From: Leuctra nigra
Lineage: Eukaryota > Arthropoda > Insecta > Plecoptera > Leuctridae
Assembly: GCA_934045905.1 (NCBI GenBank)
Contig: OW203762.1
Span: 23,902,345-23,966,344 of the forward strand
Direction: 5' to 3'
DNA: 64,000 nucleotides
Shown one piece after another: positions 60,691-64,000 of this stretch. Both the position numbers and the translations under genes were made by a program. The notes beneath the pieces are model-generated. The model was not told the origin of the DNA, made no database searches, and saw nothing but the letters and a program-made list of their open reading frames with translations. Each line of letters begins with the position of its first letter. Position 1 is the first letter of the stretch.

Positions 60691-63217
60691 CACCACTGTC
60701 TTGGCACCTTGTTTTAATCATTTTAAAAACTGTACAAATCCTTAAATTCCTCCCAGGACGACAGTGGGATCGCTCTGGCTCTATTTTATGAACATGATCC
60801 TGTGAGTTGTTTGAAATTTAAACTTGGAACCGTTTGACCGATCAACTTCAAATTTTGCATGTTCATCGTGGCCAACATTGGTAATTTTCAGACTAATCTG
60901 TCGTTAACTTCTAAAGATAGTTTGTATTTACGGATATTTAATGCGGGTTGAAAATATCTGTAAATTTTCTTGAAGGAAATGTCAGATAATTTAATTTATT
61001 ACATTCTTTCGAAATATTTTAAGATGCAGACCTATATTTTTTAATGGACTCTATTTGACGACTGAATATTTGGTCTTGGGGCCTCCACTATTGAGAAAAA
61101 AATAGAGTCCGAGAAACTTAAAAATATCGACTTGCACTGCAGGAATGTAGTAGCTTATGTTTTAAGAAATTTTAAGGTGCTAGCGTTTGTAGTAGGGATG
61201 GAGCGAACTTGGATTTTGATATCGACTATCGATATCATTTATATATCGATATATATCGATATATCGATATATTGAAATAGTGAAATATCGAAATATTGAT
61301 ATATTGATATATTGAAATATTGAAATATCGAAATATCGATATATTGAAATATCGAATAATCGATATATCGATATATTGAAATATCGAAATATCGAAATAT
61401 TGATATGGAAATAATATTTAGATCTATAGGTATGGAAATATTGATATATCGTATGAATGTATGAAATTGCTCCTAAAACTGCTAGGAATTTCAAAAGAAA
61501 ATGTAAAACGAAATAACACAGCCGTTCCAAAATATAGGGTCGCCGGCCAGATAAGAAAGAAAATGTGAATCATCCGAGAAATTGTCCATAAATCTTGTAA
61601 ACGCTGCACTGCAAATATGAATTAACAATTACTAAACACTATTACTAATTAACTAATAACATAAATACTAATATTTCATTAAAAGCCTTCTGAATATATA
61701 TTTATAGGTTTTTATATAAAGGGGAAGTGAAATTAAGTGATTTCGCAAAACTATTACGTCATTTCCGGTTTCAGTAATAAGATAACTTTTGTTTCACTAT
61801 TGATATTTCATATAAAGGACAGTCTGAACCGATTGGCGCAAATTTCGTTCCGATCGGTCAAGCCGTTTTTGAGATATGACGTCACTTCCGGTTTCAAAAT
61901 GGCGGCACAAAAAATTCATAAGGACAAGGTATCATCAGGCAGACGAGCTTTATATGTGGTGAAAATTTCGGGTCAATCGACCCTGCCGTTTAGCCTGTGT
62001 CGGAGACCGCGGAATTATTGGAAGATGAATTATAATCATAATCATTATCTGAAAGCCGTACAATTTCACGATTTTCACTGTCCTCCAGCTCGCAAACTGC
62101 ATAACGTATTATTGCCAAACTTGGAATATATGGTAGGGTGGGCCATAGCTCTAAATTAAAATATTTCGCAACAATGTGAGATTTCCCATTTTTAAGATCC
62201 AGTAGGCCGAAAATGCCACTTTGATGCTTACAGTAAAAGTGGGTTGCTCCAGCCTTTTTAAATGAGAGTGTGCGCGCGCCGTACGACTTGGCTGGCGTGG
62301 AGCGACCGCTCCACTAGATCGTTTATTGAGTGGATCGTGTTTGGTGGGAGATGTTGCGCGTATCCGTGCTCGCTCATCAACGCGTTACACTGAGCGTTTT
62401 TTGCCGTTTTCATACTATTTGTGCCTTTAATTTCAGACTCATGGAACTTCGTCCCTGGCGGTTGTCCGCTTCCATAAGCGCCATCAGCTCCATACAGCAT
62501 CTTGACTCAATAGCCGTGCACTGGAATATTGAATGTGTTTATGCACAGAGTGGGAATTACTTTTTAAAGTCCCTCTAATGATATTTTATTATTTATTTTT
62601 ATTTCATACATCATTTTATTCCTATCACCCAGTATACATGAAAAACGATCAAAGAACAATTCCCTCATTCCCTCAATTTGGTTAGTCATAAATTGAAAGT
62701 CCTGTGCTCCACTTCAATTGGATTAGGAGACAAATGTGAAATAAATACTAATTATATTCCGTAATTTTTTTGCGGATTTATATCCGTAAATACTGGATAG
62801 TATTTAAAAAATGGGCTAAACATTTATAATTTGCAACTGTTGACATGATCTTTATTAATCTCCTGAAACTCTGGGGAATCCTTTCTCTATGGTATAAGCT
62901 GTCTCAAGTTCACAAATCTAAATGTAGGAGAAAATAAATTAAGATAATCTGGAGAGACATTAAGAGATTCCATAAGTTTATCTACGGAAAACTAAATAGG
63001 CTGGATATGTAATTAAAGATCATTGATGTACTTAGTGAATTATCTTGATTTTCACTTGTATTGTTTTTTGTTGTTGATCGCAATAAAATGAGTGTCATCA
63101 TCAATGCATTTCTTTAAACCGAAACCCTTGCGACATATCAAACATATAATGCCACTAATCACTCGTCTAATCCACTAATTTTGATGATAATACCATAACC
63201 AAATGTTACAATTTTAA
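60691..63217. other. Intergenic, repeats only
   Basis: Helitron-like interior fragments (60830-60960; 61740-62160 with CACTTCCGGTTTCAAAATGG) and a 3' end at 62290-62402 (CGTGCTCGCTCATCAACGCG). The 140-codon frame at 61737-62159 lies within this repeat and is not called a gene. Confidence 0.4.
61215..61455. repeat. ATATCG/AAATATCG microsatellite
   Basis: About 240 bases of interleaved ATATCGAT, GAAATATCG and GATATATTG words. The antisense frame rich in Ile-Ser-Ile-Tyr-Arg (61180-61530) is a product of it. Confidence 0.9.
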
Positions 63218-63372
63218 GGCCCGGTATTAACAAAGTTAAATTTGCTGGATTAACTAACTTTTGGATTAAATTCAACTGTTTTACTCATTTTGAGGTATCT
63301 GATTGGCTGTGCCGCCAATTTAGTCCAATATTTAGTTAATCCGGCTCAGATTAACTTTGGTAATACCGGCCC
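63218..63372. mobile_element. Harbinger/PIF-type MITE
   Basis: GGCCCGGTATTAACAAAGTT on the left and GGGCCGGTATTACCAAAGTT from the right, flanked by TAA on both sides (63215-63217, 63373-63375). The three-base TAA duplication and GGGCCGGT start fit PIF/Harbinger. 155 bp. Confidence 0.8.
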
Positions 63373-63512
63373 TAAGGACATTTTATTCTACAAAAGGTAA
63401 ACGTGAAATATTTGAAAAATGTACCTATACTAAATTTTCATCCCTGCCTTCTTGATACTTCAGTTCCAAGGCATGTAAATACACTCTTTGATACAGTATT
63501 AACGATTTGATA

Positions 63513-63780
63513 CAAATTATAAAAATTAAAAACGACTTTAAAAATAAATTTAAAATCGAAATTAAAAAAATTAAAAATAAAGCTTGGCGCATTAAATTTG
63601 CACAGACCATGTAGACTTCTTCTATCTTCTTCCTACTTTCTGTCTTTCTTCGGCTCCTTTATTGTCATCTTCTTTCTTATGTTGCCTTCTTCTTGACACA
63701 ATGCGCCAAGCTTTATTTTTAATTTTTTTAATTTCGATTTTAAATTTATTTTTTAATTCGTTTTTAATTTTTATAATTTG
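63513..63780. mobile_element. Long AT-rich inverted repeat
   Basis: Arms 63513-63596 and 63698-63780 are near-perfect complements, ending inward at AAAGCTTGGCGCATT. The loop is a C/T-rich stretch of about 100 bp. No target duplication is obvious. Confidence 0.8.
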
Positions 63781-64000
63781 TTAAAGTTTACAATTATGGT
63801 TCACTTAGATTGTATTCTTCAAATTTGGACACACCGTTAGGTTTATAGTGTTGTGCTTGGCGGCAGTAACTGGGCGAATTGATTTCACGAATTTTAAGTG
63901 CGAAAATGTTTAAACAATATATTATTGCTTGGCCCTTCTTTTAGATCTCAATTGTTTTAAGTGGGAAGGTGCTTGGCAGTTTTTTTACAAGTTTTTGTTT

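Noticed and set aside
61737..62159. 140-codon open frame
   Set aside because: Lies in a dispersed repeat with the CACTTCCGGTTTCAAAATGG phrase common to Helitron-like interiors; the protein looks random.

Overview
This is nuclear DNA of an animal, most likely an insect. It is AT-rich, the genes are split by GT-AG introns, and transposon debris is dense. The secreted lectin genes carry the N-terminal block of insect immulectin-type C-type lectins (GYELIPGLG.YKHH). A hemipteran such as a planthopper is plausible, but the sequence alone does not prove it. Most short open frames are chance or repeat-derived; four loci have convincing multi-exon gene structure.

Layout. 1-26 kb is gene-poor. It holds small terminal-inverted-repeat elements (MITEs), a 0.9-kb Helitron-like element (5154-6050), tRNA-like SINE fragments, a GCGCC-containing minisatellite (20060-20475) and the 3' end of a non-LTR retrotransposon (25339-25749). 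26321-32371 (+) is a nine-exon gene for a 598-residue, unrecognised single-pass membrane protein. The 3' end of its intron 2, together with the start of exon 3, is tandemly repeated six times in 124-bp units. 33-38 kb is nested mobile DNA, including two hAT-type MITEs with perfect 8-bp target duplications. 40476-45746 (-) is a five-exon hAT transposase with a continuous 640-residue reading frame; its introns, but not its exons, carry other transposons. 48238-49205 is a 40-bp minisatellite of about 24 copies. 50529-53041 (+) is a four-exon C-type lectin gene. 55514-60483 (+) is its tandem duplicate, now a pseudogene with a frameshift and a nonsense codon, and its second intron is swollen by three Helitron-like elements. 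The last 3 kb holds an ATATCG-type microsatellite, repeat fragments, a Harbinger-type MITE and a large AT-rich inverted repeat.

The main theme is mobile or repeated DNA interacting with splicing. The membrane-protein gene has five upstream acceptors that lead to premature stops before the one acceptor that keeps frame, followed by a probable GC-AG intron. In the lectin pair, the exon-3 acceptor sits inside a degenerate Helitron-like 3' terminus. The hAT transposase has kept all five exons open although its introns have been invaded repeatedly and its right terminus has decayed.

All gene models come from reading frame, splice-site and intron-phase consistency by eye. There is no transcript support, and family names rest on motifs rather than database searches.
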